In this document: in pieces, positions 51,501 to 60,111 of the stretch
Layout of the letters: each line of letters begins with the position of its first letter
Numbering within the stretch: the stretch's first letter is position 1
Source: Tunturibacter gelidoferens
GTDB taxonomy: Bacteria > Acidobacteriota > Terriglobia > Terriglobales > Acidobacteriaceae
Length of the DNA: 64,000 nucleotides
Reading direction: 5' to 3'
NCBI RefSeq assembly: GCF_040358255.1
Contig: NZ_CP132938.1
Location: 2,170,001-2,234,000, forward strand
Translations under genes and position numbers: made by a program
Notes under the pieces: generated by a model
Told to the model about the DNA's origin: nothing
The model's input: only the letters and a program-made list of their open reading frames with translations
The model's database searches: none

Positions 51501-52905
51501 TGCTGAACCCTTGCGGGTTGGACTGCGCGATGGTTTGGCTACGCTCGAGCAGGTTCACATCACCGGGCAGGATACGGATATGCGCGCGAGTGGGACGGCA
51601 CAGTTATTTGGCGCGACGGATCCGAAGGGAGGCAAGCTGGATGTGAAAGCGACCGGCAGTGTGAGCATGACGCTGCTGCACACCTTCGACTCGGATGTTA
51701 TTTCGACTGGCAAGGTGGAGTTCACCGTGGGCGCCGGCGGATATGTGATGAATCCGGAGCTGACGGGGAGAGTACAGTTCGACAAAGTGAATGTTGCGAT
51801 CGATGGCGTGCCGAATGGGTTGAGCAATATGAATGGCACGCTGGTGTTCAACGACGACCGGCTGCAGGTGCAGAGCCTGACTGCTACGACCGGCGGAGGA
51901 ACACTGAAGATCGGCGGGTTCATCCGCTACAAGAATGGGTTGTATGCGGACCTGTCGGCGACGGGCGATGTGGTGCGGGTGCGGCTGTATGGGTTAAGTG
52001 CGACGGCGAATGCGAACTTGAAGTTGCAGGGCGGTCCGGAGAGCTCGCTGTTGAGCGGAACGATCCTGATTACACGATTCGGCGTGGGGGCTGATGTGGA
52101 TTTCGCAGCGTTTGGTTCTGCAGGAGGGGTAAGCCCGCCTCCCGATCCGAATGCGCCTTCGAACAAGATTCGTTTAGATGTGCATGTGACGAGTGCGCCG
52201 CAGCTTGATTTTCAAAACTCGTATGCAAAGCTGGCGGGGACCGTTGATTTGCAGATTCGTGGGACGGCTGCGGTGCCTTCTTTGCTGGGGCGGATCGAGA
52301 TCAATGAAGGAAGCGCGACGTTTGCGGGGACGAAGTATCTACTGCAGCGCGGGGACATTTACTTTACGAATCCAGTGCGTATTGATCCGATCATCGACCT
52401 GGATGCGACGGCGCAGGTGGAGAACTACGACATTACGATTGGGCTGCACGGGACTTCGACGAATTTGAAGCCGACGTATCGGTCGGAGCCGCCACTGAGC
52501 GAGTCGGATGTGTTTGCCCTGCTGGCGCTGGGACGGACGCAGGAGGAGGCGCAGCTATACCAGGAGCGGCAGGTGCAGCAGGGAACCGATCCAACGACTA
52601 GCGCGTTGTTGGGTGGGGCGTTGAATGCTACGGTCAGCAATCGTGTGGAGAAGTTGTTTGGCGTGGGCAGCGTGAAGATAGATCCGGCGTTTGTGGGGAC
52701 GCTGGGCGGGTCGTCGGCGAGGATCACGGTGCAGCAACAGTTATCTCGGCAGATTACGGCTACGTTTGCGACGAATGTGAATACTTCGGCGCAGCAGTTG
52801 ATCCAGGTGCAGTATGACTTGAACCATGACAACTCGATTGTGGTGGCGCGTGACGAGTCGGGCGTGTTCAGCATCGTCTATAAGCTGCGGAGGAGATATC
52901 GTTAG
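48508..52905 (+). CDS. tamB: TamB-like translocation and assembly module protein
   Basis: A 1465-residue protein. Residues 33-56 form an inner-membrane helix (WIGWTVAALLVLVVVLFGAF) after a charged, lysine-rich cytoplasmic start; the rest is a long periplasmic beta-groove typical of AsmA-like bridge proteins, ending in the conserved TamB domain (PPLSESDVFALLALG, QQLSRQITATFATNV and the terminal YKLRRRYR). TamB spans the periplasm, works with TamA in autotransporter assembly and is implicated in phospholipid transport. The ATGA overlap with the SurA-like gene couples the three genes in one operon. Confidence 0.95.
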   Translation: MSDLEKKLSEKKEELEAKVAGEIAKVKRSLAKRMMIWIGWTVAALLVLVVVLFGAFAWYSKTNDFNRRVGKEVVKVLEDATGGRVELAKISFDLWHLVVEADGLVIHGLEGPGEAPYIAVDRVLLRVEIFDFFTHVTGSGISSHIRLNYLDVEHPQFHLIVDKDGKTNQPVPKHPNTSKTSVTDTLLDLKAQEVVLSNGVALINNRAIPFDLAARDLDAEVHYLAATDRYGATVDLKDLRTKMGKQVEAQSALSLAVELGRDAMELQRLKFTTGKSSELDATGSFKNFAKPQWQATVKGTVEIKQISVLADVDGLNAGTVDLDLNGHNCTTSPSVAQKHPPFWRRSHPAETTKPPRPLPPDPDCVAGYLLVGTAKIHKAAYRDQNVRLHDIDGGGTLHVTPTELLLTALTGYLPGGGGAAGELRIANWLGEVPPQDVAVSSSSTKAAITTANTTAKTIGAKAPISETAKVPPVQVAHAYLTAIVTKIPLRTIMDVTAPEDYGDLGFDTAVSGPVKVEWGGPAKNISDTVEVEGNLTFAPTGVRRRGALNDVPVTGQTVAHYTGRNETVLIQRISLQMPQTNFEASGILGVNEGDPLTDLRVDMTVRDLSEYNQLLTTLDLEGNGKKGTAAIPVVLHGAMQFNGTAKGKIADLDMKGHLQATNAEFALGTTDVLIDSLVTDAEYSPNTGVVVASSTIKRGTAVLNAEGKIAPRKVVSRFGKTTYLWDDGMALDAKVQLANAQVVDVLQIAGQQEKVSLTGTVALNGHAVGTLRSLSGGGHLSLMNGVAYGEPYESAVADLTVQGKDVEATNVVLRLHGMQIAGNGGYDMSTDRLHGHIEGHDIQLSKFETVKKTKNDVDGTVNLVADANGTLTQPGLKANVTLNAVSYRGQMIGEATVEAHSQGEVMYFTANSTLVGAKLNASGQTRLTGEYQTEAKMTVAGLDIGKPLEMFGPGTMKAQSMINGSATVSGPLKTPKTLRGEAEFSQVDVKLQGVELKAAEPLRVGLRDGLATLEQVHITGQDTDMRASGTAQLFGATDPKGGKLDVKATGSVSMTLLHTFDSDVISTGKVEFTVGAGGYVMNPELTGRVQFDKVNVAIDGVPNGLSNMNGTLVFNDDRLQVQSLTATTGGGTLKIGGFIRYKNGLYADLSATGDVVRVRLYGLSATANANLKLQGGPESSLLSGTILITRFGVGADVDFAAFGSAGGVSPPPDPNAPSNKIRLDVHVTSAPQLDFQNSYAKLAGTVDLQIRGTAAVPSLLGRIEINEGSATFAGTKYLLQRGDIYFTNPVRIDPIIDLDATAQVENYDITIGLHGTSTNLKPTYRSEPPLSESDVFALLALGRTQEEAQLYQERQVQQGTDPTTSALLGGALNATVSNRVEKLFGVGSVKIDPAFVGTLGGSSARITVQQQLSRQITATFATNVNTSAQQLIQVQYDLNHDNSIVVARDESGVFSIVYKLRRRYR

Positions 52906-52992
52906 CGCGCTGAGACGGATGTTGCATCGTACTAAGTGTGGATGACGGTGCTTCACGCGGGTATCGCGACGCAATATTTTCGGAGGAAAGAT

Positions 52993-53799
52993 ATGAGCAG
53001 GATGAAGAATTTTGCACGCGTCGGCGTGTTGGGTTTTGCTGGTCTGGTGATGTTGTTCGGGACGTCGAAAGGTGTGGCCCAGAGCGCCGTCAACAACGTC
53101 GGATCGGGGCCAAACGATACGCAGATTCAGGCGGATGTGACGAAGGCGCTGGATAATAAGCGATTCAAAGATGTGAAGAGTTTGGTGCAGAATGGCGTGG
53201 TGACGCTGACGGGGACCGTGGAGCTTTACAGCGCGAAGATCGATGCGGATGATCGTGCGCACCACCGCAAGAATGTAAAGGGCGTTGAAAATCAGATTCA
53301 GGTTGCGGGGCCTGAGGTCGATGACATGACACTTCGGAACAAGCTGGCAGAAAAGCTGGCGTACGACCGGGTTGGGTATGGAACCACGGCGTTCAATGCG
53401 TTTACGATCGGCGTCGAGAAGGGTGTTGTGACGCTCGGCGGGACTGCGTATGGGCCCACGGATAAAGATTCAGCGCTGAGCCTGGTGGAGAACTATCCGG
53501 GTGTGAAGGATGTGATTGACAACGTGGAGGTGGCGCCGGTGTCGCCGATCGATGACCGGATTCGATTGGCAGAGGCGCGGTCGATCTATGGGTTTCCGCA
53601 GTTGAACAAGTACGCGATTGATCCGGCAAAGCCGATTCGGATCACGGTGGTGAATGGGAGTGTGACCCTGTCGGGTGTGGTGGACAGCCAGTCGGATAAG
53701 GATGTGGCGAATATACGGGCTAACGCTGTTTCGGGGGTGTTCAAGGTAGTGAACAACCTTGAGGTGGTTGGTAGTGAGGCGGAGAAACCAGCTAAATAG
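52993..53799 (+). CDS. Secreted protein with three BON domains
   Basis: A 268-residue protein with a signal peptide (about residues 1-29). Three BON modules follow: DTQIQADVTKALDNKRFKDV; then DMTLRNKLAEKLAYDRVGYG; then DRIRLAEARSIYGFPQLNKY, each with the VVTLTGTV- or VTLSGVV-type strand. BON domains bind membranes, and proteins such as OsmY protect the envelope under osmotic stress. CGGAGGAAAG lies before the ATG at ideal distance. It lies 87 bases downstream of tamB on the same strand and may or may not share its transcript. Confidence 0.92.
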   Translation: MSRMKNFARVGVLGFAGLVMLFGTSKGVAQSAVNNVGSGPNDTQIQADVTKALDNKRFKDVKSLVQNGVVTLTGTVELYSAKIDADDRAHHRKNVKGVENQIQVAGPEVDDMTLRNKLAEKLAYDRVGYGTTAFNAFTIGVEKGVVTLGGTAYGPTDKDSALSLVENYPGVKDVIDNVEVAPVSPIDDRIRLAEARSIYGFPQLNKYAIDPAKPIRITVVNGSVTLSGVVDSQSDKDVANIRANAVSGVFKVVNNLEVVGSEAEKPAK

Positions 53800-53866
53800 G
53801 GATAGTTTCTGGCGTTCGGGCTGCGCCGGTTAGGTCGGCGGGGCCCGGGTCTTTTACGATGGAAGG

Positions 53867-54733
53867 ATGGCATCGTTGTGGAAGAGTACGGTTGTAACGC
53901 TTGAGATGATCAAGTGGGAGCATTCGGTGTTTGCGCTGCCGTTTGCGTTGACGGGTGCTGTGCTGGCTGCGGGTGGTTGGCCGACGCTGCGAGTTTTGGG
54001 CTGGATTATTGTCTGCATGGTGGCGGCGCGGTCTGCGGCGATGGCGTTCAATCGGCTGGCAGATGCTCAGCTGGATGCGGCAAACCCGCGTACGGCGATG
54101 AGGGCGCTGCCTGCGGGGACGCTGAGCAACGGGTTTGTTGCGGGATTTGTAGTGATATCGATCGCGCTGTTCGTGCTGGGTGCGGCGATGTTGAACCGGT
54201 TGACGCTGGAACTTGCTCCGGTGGCGTTGGCTGTGGTGCTGGCTTATAGCTTCATGAAGCGCGTAACGCGATGGTCGCATGTTGTGTTGGGGCTGGCGTT
54301 GGGGATCGCGCCTTCAGCGGCGTGGATTGCGGTGAGGGGATCGCTGGATATCAGGATTGTTGTGCTTACGGCGGCAGTGCTTTTGTGGGTGGGCGGCTTC
54401 GATGTGTTGTATGCGTGTCAGGATTTCGAGCACGACCGCAAGGTGGGTTTGAACAGTGTGCCGCAGGCTTTTGGCATAACAGCGGCGTTCTGGATTGCGC
54501 GTGCAATGCATGTGGGAATGTTGCTTATGCTGTGCTGGCTGATGGAGTTGTTCGGGCTGGGAAGGGTTGCGATGTTGGGGGTTGGACTGGTTGCGATGCT
54601 GCTGCTGTATGAGCACTCAATTATTTCGCCAAAGGATCTGCGGCGCATGAATGCTGCGTTCTTTACGTTGAATGGGGTAATCTCAGTGGTGTTTTTTGGA
54701 TTTGTTGCCGCGGATGTGTTGATGCGCAAATAG
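53867..54733 (+). CDS. ubiA: UbiA-family prenyltransferase (4-hydroxybenzoate polyprenyltransferase / MqnP-like)
   Basis: A 288-residue integral membrane prenyltransferase. The first aspartate-rich site is complete, NRLADAQLDAANPRTAMRAL, and the second reads DVLYACQDFEHDRKVGLNSV; both chelate Mg2+-diphosphate. About eight helices are predicted. In bacteria that use menaquinone through futalosine this branch (MqnP) prenylates the naphthoate precursor; in others UbiA acts on 4-hydroxybenzoate. No quinone gene is adjacent to settle the case. A hairpin at 54733-54758 follows the stop codon. Confidence 0.92.
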   Translation: MASLWKSTVVTLEMIKWEHSVFALPFALTGAVLAAGGWPTLRVLGWIIVCMVAARSAAMAFNRLADAQLDAANPRTAMRALPAGTLSNGFVAGFVVISIALFVLGAAMLNRLTLELAPVALAVVLAYSFMKRVTRWSHVVLGLALGIAPSAAWIAVRGSLDIRIVVLTAAVLLWVGGFDVLYACQDFEHDRKVGLNSVPQAFGITAAFWIARAMHVGMLLMLCWLMELFGLGRVAMLGVGLVAMLLLYEHSIISPKDLRRMNAAFFTLNGVISVVFFGFVAADVLMRK

Positions 54734-54758
54734 AAGGCCCGCTCGATGGCGGACCTTC
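54733..54758 (+). terminator. Hairpin at the end of the UbiA gene
   Basis: GAAGG-C-CCGC and GCGG-A-CCTTC pair with one mismatch around TCGATG. It overlaps the last base of the stop codon. The T run is short (CTTCTCT), so it is only a likely terminator. It may also serve the convergent CsbD gene. Confidence 0.55.
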
Positions 54759-54779
54759 TCTAGGGGATTACAGTTCTGT

Positions 54780-55115
54780 TTAACTGCGGTGCTCTCGTTT
54801 GAAGTTATCCAGCTTTTCGCTCACGCTCTCTTTGACATTGTGCGCTGTGTTCGCGATCTTCTCGCGCATATTGTGAGCTGTATCTTCTGCGCGCGCTTTG
54901 TAGTCTTCGCCTTTGACTTCGGCACGAGCGCGGGCATCATCATTTGCGACAGCCGCGGCATCTTTGGCATTGCCCCAGGTTTCTTTGGCGGCGCCCTTGA
55001 CCTGATCTGCCACGCCGGAGTTGGCTAGTTTCTGATTGCCGACAGCTTCGCCAACGTTCTGCTTGATCTTGCCTGCTACCTGGTCAAACTTGCCTTCTAC
55101 TTTTTCGGTGTTCAT
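54780..55115 (-). CDS. CsbD-family stress protein
   Basis: A 111-residue hydrophilic, alanine- and lysine-rich protein. The N-terminal half is a clear CsbD domain (KVEGKFDQVAGKIKQNVGEA, then VKGAAKETWGNAKD). The rest is amphipathic helix with repeated AHNMREK/AHNVKES segments, like LEA-type apolipoprotein repeats. CsbD is induced by general stress in Bacillus; the function is unknown. AAGGAG lies seven bases before the ATG. The next gene upstream on the same strand encodes a small membrane protein of the type often induced with it. Confidence 0.93.
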   Translation of the reverse strand: MNTEKVEGKFDQVAGKIKQNVGEAVGNQKLANSGVADQVKGAAKETWGNAKDAAAVANDDARARAEVKGEDYKARAEDTAHNMREKIANTAHNVKESVSEKLDNFKREHRS

Positions 55116-55168
55116 AGTTTGCTCCTTGGGTATACGCGTAAAACGGGAGGGCTGCGATTTCGGGGTGG

Positions 55169-55318
55169 TTACAGTGCTCGCCTACCGGACAGCAGGTTGA
55201 AAATGAGCACGATGATGGCGAGGACCAGAAGGATGTGAATCCATCCGCCGAGGGTGTAGCTGCTTACAAGCCCTACGATCCAGAGGATGAAAAGAATGAT
55301 AGTGATTGTCCAAAGCAT
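55169..55318 (-). CDS. Lmo0937-family small membrane protein
   Basis: A 49-residue protein starting at ATG 55318, with TAGGAG seven bases upstream. It consists of two hydrophobic segments (LWTITIILFILWIVGLV and IHILLVLAIIVLIFNLL) joined by SSYTLGGW, and a short basic tail SGRRAL. This matches the lmo0937-type membrane proteins. It is 53 bases upstream of the CsbD gene in the same direction, which fits a shared envelope or osmotic stress response. Confidence 0.88.
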   Translation of the reverse strand: MLWTITIILFILWIVGLVSSYTLGGWIHILLVLAIIVLIFNLLSGRRAL

Positions 55319-55469
55319 TTCGTTCTCCTAAACGATTGCCGGTTTTGGGTCTCCGGTTCGCTGTGATGGTATTCAAAAACTCAGGCCCTTCTTGTGGTAA
55401 GTTGCCGGGTTCGTCGAGGGGGTTGCCAATGAGCATAAAATATGAACCTGATAAGAACGAATATGCGGG

Positions 55470-56306
55470 GTGTGTGGATTGAAGGTGGCGATTCAAGGGG
55501 AGTTGGGCTCGAATAGCCACATGGCGACAGTCGAGATGCTGGAGAGTCCTGGGGGCTTAGAGATCGTCGCGTGCGCGGTGTCGGCACAGGTGTTGGCGAA
55601 GGTCATCGCGGGGGAGGTCGATGCGGCGGTGCTGCCGATTGAGAACAGCCTGCACGGATCGGTTGCTGAACACTACGATCTGTTGCTGGATCTGCCGGTG
55701 CACATTGAGCGTGAGAGCCTGCTAAGGATTCGACACAATGTGATTGCGATGCCAGGGGTGAAGCTGCAGGAGGTGAAGAGAGTGATGTCGCATCCCGTGG
55801 CGCTGTCGCAGTGCAGGAGATTTCTGGCCTCGCATCCGGAGTGGGAGGTAGTCCCCTTCTACGACACGGCGGGGAGCGTGAAGCGACTGATGGCCGAAGG
55901 CTTGCGGGATGCGGCGGGGATCGCTCCTGTGCTTGCGGCGTCGGAGTATGGCGCCGAAGTGATGGTGGCTGACATAGAGGACCATACGGAAAACTACACG
56001 AGGTTTCATCTGGTTCGGCGGGACGATTCGGTTTTGGAAAAGGCCGGAGGCGACGGGAACAAGATGAGCCTGGCATTTGCCATCGAACATCGGCCGGGAA
56101 CGCTAGTGGCGGCTTTGCAACGACTGGCGAAGGCCGGGGTGGATCTGACTAAAATCGAGTCCAGACCGGTCCCGGGTAGACCGTGGGAGTATGTTTTCTA
56201 TGTTGATGTGCGGTTCGATTCATCGGAGAAGGCTGAGGCTGCTTTGATTGCGCTGCGCGAGCACTGCCGGATGGTCAAGGTGCTGGGACGGTACTGGGCG
56301 GCTTAG
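55470..56306 (+). CDS. pheA: Prephenate dehydratase
   Basis: A 278-residue enzyme that converts prephenate to phenylpyruvate in phenylalanine synthesis. The catalytic domain (about residues 5-185) contains VAIQGELGSNSHMATVEM, AVLPIENSLHGSVAEHYDLL, and the active-site threonine in ENYTRFHLV. A C-terminal ACT domain (FAIEHRPGTLVAALQRLAKA, then KIESRPVPGRPWEYVFYVD) carries the GALV/ESRP-like motif for feedback by phenylalanine. The start is a GTG at 55470; TTG 55479 is possible. It is a stand-alone gene divergent from the small membrane protein. Confidence 0.94.
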   Translation: MCGLKVAIQGELGSNSHMATVEMLESPGGLEIVACAVSAQVLAKVIAGEVDAAVLPIENSLHGSVAEHYDLLLDLPVHIERESLLRIRHNVIAMPGVKLQEVKRVMSHPVALSQCRRFLASHPEWEVVPFYDTAGSVKRLMAEGLRDAAGIAPVLAASEYGAEVMVADIEDHTENYTRFHLVRRDDSVLEKAGGDGNKMSLAFAIEHRPGTLVAALQRLAKAGVDLTKIESRPVPGRPWEYVFYVDVRFDSSEKAEAALIALREHCRMVKVLGRYWAA

Positions 56307-56676
56307 GTAGCAGTGCTGGGGCAGCGATGCAGGAACTGTGCGGTTTTTAGACCTTGGGCGGCAGTGGCGAAGACGCAGAGTGGAGGCGTAATATGCCGAG
56401 TACTGTGAGCCGTTGGGAGGCTTGCCATGGCGGTCCCTTCCCTCAGGGTCTGCGTCGATGTAGGCGAATGATGGTTTTGGCGGCGTGACTGGGCCAGCAC
56501 TCTCTATTTGGAACTACTCATAATACCTCTATTAGACAGTTACTCACTGATGTGAAGGGAGTTATGGCCGATGACGGAATGTGAAGAGACACGTTTTCCT
56601 GAGAGAGGGCCATAGTTTGCGACCAGACGAAGACTTGCTGCATCGAATAGTGGATAATCTGATAGAGGTACACTCA
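56307..56676 (+). other. Long upstream region of lon, no gene seen
   Basis: No convincing coding sequence. The frame of lon is open back to 56581 but without homology. TTGGAA near 56508 and TATTAG 16 bases later could be a promoter, at low confidence. No CIRCE element is visible. Confidence 0.35.
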
Positions 56677-59127
56677 ATGCCAAGCGATTTTGTAAGTGTG
56701 ATTCAACCTACGGCAACAAAAAGCGGTGAAGGGTCAGGCGCGGAGGTGGTAGGCAAACGTCCTGTTCCAGTGTTGCCGGTGCGGGATACCGTCTTATTTC
56801 CTCACGCGGTGCTTCCACTGACAGTGGGGCGGGATAGCTCGATCCAGCTGATTCAATCGCTGGGCGAAGAGAAGACCATTCTGGTGGTGGCGCAACGGGA
56901 TGCGCGGCAGGATGCTCCGCAGGCTGCAGATCTGTTTGCGACCGGGACCAGAGCAACAGTGCACAAGGTCGTCAAGATGCCAAACCAGAGCCTGTTTGTG
57001 TTCACCGAGGGCAATGAGCGGGTACATCTTGGCGAGTTTGCGCAACTGACGCCCTTTATGACGGCCGAATATGAGGCCATCCCCGACGTGGATCCGCAGC
57101 AGACGCCGGAGGCCGAGGCGCTGCAACGCAATGTGGTGAGCCAGTTCCAGCAGATTGTGACCTCGTCTCCTACATTGAGCGACGATCTGCAGACCATTGC
57201 GATCAACATCGACGAACCCGGCAGGCTGGCGGACTTTATTGCTTCGTCGCTTCCGTTTTTGACGACGACGGACAAGCAGGAGCTATTGGAGACGCCGGAT
57301 GTTTCGGCTCGTCTGGAGCGGATCAACAAGCACCTGGCGAAGGAGCTTGAGGTGCAGCAGCTGCGCAACAAGATCCAGACGGAGGTTCAGGATTCGGTGC
57401 AGTCATCGCAGCGGGATTACTACCTGCGCGAGCAGTTGAAGGCGATCCAGAAGGAACTGGGTGACCAGGATGATACCCAGAAGGACATCGCGGAGCTGAA
57501 GGAGAAGATTGAGACCGCTGGAATGCCGGAGGATGTGAAGAAGGATGCGCTGAAGGAACTGGGCCGGTTGAGCCGGATGAATCCTGCTGCTGCGGACTAC
57601 TCGCTGACGCGGAACTATGTGGAGTGGCTGGCGGTACTGCCGTGGTCGAAGACATCTTCGGGCGAGGTGGACATTCTGAAGGCGAAGGCGATTCTCGATG
57701 AGGATCACTACGGCTTGAAGAAGGTGAAGGATCGCATTCTGGATTACCTTTCGGTGCGGCGTTTGAAGCCGGATATGAAGGGGCCGATTCTTTGCTTCGT
57801 TGGGCCTCCGGGTGTTGGTAAGACGTCGCTGGGACGTTCGATCGCGAAGGCTCTGGATCGCAAGTTTTCACGCATCTCGTTAGGCGGTATGCATGATGAG
57901 GCGGAGATTCGCGGGCATCGGAGAACGTACATTGGCGCGCTGCCTGGGCAGATCATTCAGCACTTGAAGCGGGTTGAGGTGAAGGACCCGGTGTTTATGT
58001 TGGATGAGATCGACAAGCTGGGGCGCGACTTCAGGGGAGATCCTGCGAGTGCGTTGCTTGAGACGCTGGATCCGGAGCAGAACAATACGTTCCGCGATAA
58101 CTATCTCGACCAGCCGTTCGATCTGAGCAAGGTTTTGTTCATCTGCACGGCGAACCAGCTGGATACGATTCCTGGGCCCTTGCTGGATCGTATGGAGATC
58201 ATTGAACTGACCGGCTATACGGAAGAGGAGAAGGTGAACATCGCCATCAAATACCTTATTCCGCGGCAAATCAAAGAGAACGGAATTACGGAAGAGCAGA
58301 TCGAATTCCCGAAGGATAGCGTGCATCTGATTGCGCGGCACTACACGCGGGAGGCTGGTGTCCGTAAGCTGGAGCAACAGATTGGTACCGTTTGCCGTAA
58401 GGTTGCGCGCAAGATTGCGGAGGGTCAGACGGAGAAGGTTTTGATTACTCCTGAGATCGTGCACGAGTTTCTTGGAGGTATCAAGGTGCGCGTGGATACC
58501 GAGATTGCAGAGCGGACCAAGCGTGCCGGCGTTGCTGTTGGACTGGCGTGGACTCCGGCGGGCGGCGATGTTTTGTTCATCGAAGCGAACCGGATGAAGG
58601 GTAAGGGCGGGTTCACGATCACTGGCCAGATTGGTGATGTGATGAAGGAGAGCATGCAGGCCGCGCTGACCTGGGTACGCTCGAATGCCGCGTCATTGGG
58701 GCTCGAGGAGGACTTTACCAAGGATACGGACCTGCACATTCACGTGCCTGCGGGTGCGATTCCGAAGGATGGCCCGTCGGCTGGCGTGACGATGGCGACT
58801 GCGCTGGTGAGTCTGTTGACCGATACTCCGGTGCATCCGCTGACGGCGATGACGGGCGAGATTACGCTGAGCGGCAATGTGTTGCCGGTTGGCGGAATCA
58901 AGGAGAAGTTCCTTGCGGCGAAGCGGGCCGGCGTGCGGGATGTGATTCTGCCGGCGGACTGCAAACAGCAGGTGGATGAGGACTTAACGCCGGATCAGAT
59001 TGAGGGCGTGACGCTTCATTACGCTACGCGGATTGAGGATGTTCTGGCGGTTGCGCTGCCTAAGACTCGAGCGGAGAAGGTGGAGGACGAGGTGGTTCGC
59101 GAAGAGGTACTTCACGCTACGGTGTAA
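56677..59127 (+). CDS. lon: ATP-dependent protease Lon
   Basis: An 816-residue protease degrading damaged and regulatory proteins. The N-terminal substrate domain starts at [19 protein letters not shown]. The AAA+ module has Walker [10 protein letters not shown] and Walker [12 protein letters not shown]. The C-terminal protease domain has catalytic Ser701 (PKDGPSAGV) and Lys744 ([11 protein letters not shown]), 43 residues apart as in E. coli. ATG 56677 with GAGG eight bases upstream gives the normal length. A strong intrinsic terminator follows at 59139-59187. Confidence 0.97.
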   Translation: MPSDFVSVIQPTATKSGEGSGAEVVGKRPVPVLPVRDTVLFPHAVLPLTVGRDSSIQLIQSLGEEKTILVVAQRDARQDAPQAADLFATGTRATVHKVVKMPNQSLFVFTEGNERVHLGEFAQLTPFMTAEYEAIPDVDPQQTPEAEALQRNVVSQFQQIVTSSPTLSDDLQTIAINIDEPGRLADFIASSLPFLTTTDKQELLETPDVSARLERINKHLAKELEVQQLRNKIQTEVQDSVQSSQRDYYLREQLKAIQKELGDQDDTQKDIAELKEKIETAGMPEDVKKDALKELGRLSRMNPAAADYSLTRNYVEWLAVLPWSKTSSGEVDILKAKAILDEDHYGLKKVKDRILDYLSVRRLKPDMKGPILCFVGPPGVGKTSLGRSIAKALDRKFSRISLGGMHDEAEIRGHRRTYIGALPGQIIQHLKRVEVKDPVFMLDEIDKLGRDFRGDPASALLETLDPEQNNTFRDNYLDQPFDLSKVLFICTANQLDTIPGPLLDRMEIIELTGYTEEEKVNIAIKYLIPRQIKENGITEEQIEFPKDSVHLIARHYTREAGVRKLEQQIGTVCRKVARKIAEGQTEKVLITPEIVHEFLGGIKVRVDTEIAERTKRAGVAVGLAWTPAGGDVLFIEANRMKGKGGFTITGQIGDVMKESMQAALTWVRSNAASLGLEEDFTKDTDLHIHVPAGAIPKDGPSAGVTMATALVSLLTDTPVHPLTAMTGEITLSGNVLPVGGIKEKFLAAKRAGVRDVILPADCKQQVDEDLTPDQIEGVTLHYATRIEDVLAVALPKTRAEKVEDEVVREEVLHATV

Positions 59128-59138
59128 GTTGGATTGAG

Positions 59139-59187
59139 AAAAAGTGGGCGGTTCGGCGAGTGCCGGATCGCCCACTTTTTTGTTTTT
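59139..59187 (+). terminator. Rho-independent terminator of lon
   Basis: A 17-pair stem (AAAGTGGGCGGTTCGGC with GCCGGATCGCCCACTTT, two G-U pairs) around GAGT, followed by TTTTTGTTTTTT. Confidence 0.93.
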
Positions 59188-59370
59188 TGGAGGGATTTTT
59201 TTGGTTTTGTGGTGGAGGGGCGTTTTTGCAGGGGTTTTTGCGCAAAATGGGTGTTTTGGTGTGGTGTTTTTGTGGTGTGGTTGTGGTGATTTGCGTGGCT
59301 GGTGTGGTGTTTAGCCGTCATGTTTTGAGCGTCTAAAAATGTGACACGTTTTGGAACTTTATTTTCGGGC
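59188..59370 (+). repeat. GT-rich intergenic repeat, copy 2
   Basis: After the terminator comes a stretch of GTGGTG/TGGTGTTTT phrases, then GCGTCTAAAAATGTGACACG, and TTTTGGAACTTTATTTTC. The order of blocks matches the element after hrcA (25203-25380), including the GTTTTTG(A/C)G(C)AAAAT phrase. Confidence 0.55.
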
Positions 59371-59380
59371 GGTGGCTGGG

Positions 59381-59923
59381 ATGATGACGGTTGGACATTC
59401 GACGCTGGAGCTGAAGTCGTTTCTGCGGGCTTTGCGGGAGAATGGGTGCTCGACGCTGGTGGATGTGAGGCGGTATCCGGGGTCGAAGAGACATCCGCAG
59501 TTTGGGCAGGAGAGGTTGTTTGCTTCGCTTGAGGGGGCTGGGATTCGCGGAGTGTGGCGGGTGGGGTTGGGTGGGCGCAGGGCTGCGCGGAAGGACAGCG
59601 TGAATACGGGATGGCGGAATGAGAGCTTTCGGGGTTATGCGGACTACATGCAGACGGCGGAGTTTGTCGCGGAGATCGACTGGCTGATGGGGCTGCCGGA
59701 TTTGGAGACTGCGGTGGTGATGTGTGCGGAGGCGGTGCCCTGGAGGTGTCACCGGTCGCTGATTGGTGATGCGGTTCTGGCTCGTGGGGAAGGGGTGGAG
59801 GATATCTTTGTGACGGCTGAGGGTGGGAGCTCGCGAAGGGTGCACGAGATGACGGAGTTTGCCCGGGTGGAGGGCGGGAGGGTTTGGTATCCGGGTGTGA
59901 CGGCGGCTGGGTTGTTTGATTGA
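59381..59923 (+). CDS. DUF488-family protein
   Basis: A 180-residue cytoplasmic protein. MTVGHSTLELKSFLRALREN, LVDVRRYPGSKRHPQFGQER and VVMCAEAVPWRCHRSLIGD are the three conserved blocks of DUF488; the last, with C-x-E-x-(5)-CHR, looks like a catalytic or metal/nucleotide site. The biochemical role is not established. ATG 59381 (or 59384) fits the family start; the frame is open to a TTG at 59351 inside repeat DNA. Confidence 0.92.
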   Translation: MMTVGHSTLELKSFLRALRENGCSTLVDVRRYPGSKRHPQFGQERLFASLEGAGIRGVWRVGLGGRRAARKDSVNTGWRNESFRGYADYMQTAEFVAEIDWLMGLPDLETAVVMCAEAVPWRCHRSLIGDAVLARGEGVEDIFVTAEGGSSRRVHEMTEFARVEGGRVWYPGVTAAGLFD

Positions 59924-60024
59924 TTTTTGAGATTGGGGTTCTACTGTGTCCCGTTCGTCAGTGGTCCACGCAAGTGAGCTTTCTGTTGTTGAGGGGAGAG
60001 GAGCGGTTCGCGCGGGCGCGAATG

Positions 60025-60050
60025 CCCACATCTCGAAATCGAGATATGGG
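60025..60050. repeat. Hairpin CCCACATCTCG-AAAT-CGAGATATGGG
   Basis: Eleven pairs with one mismatch around an AAAT loop, followed by GCACCCGGCACCCGG. It lies between DUF488 and the convergent DUF2306 gene, so it may be a terminator or a member of another dispersed repeat. Confidence 0.5.
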
Positions 60051-60111
60051 GCACCCGGCACCCGGCCTACATATTAGGAGCGGGATTGAGGACGCGGCTG
60101 TTCTTTTTCGA

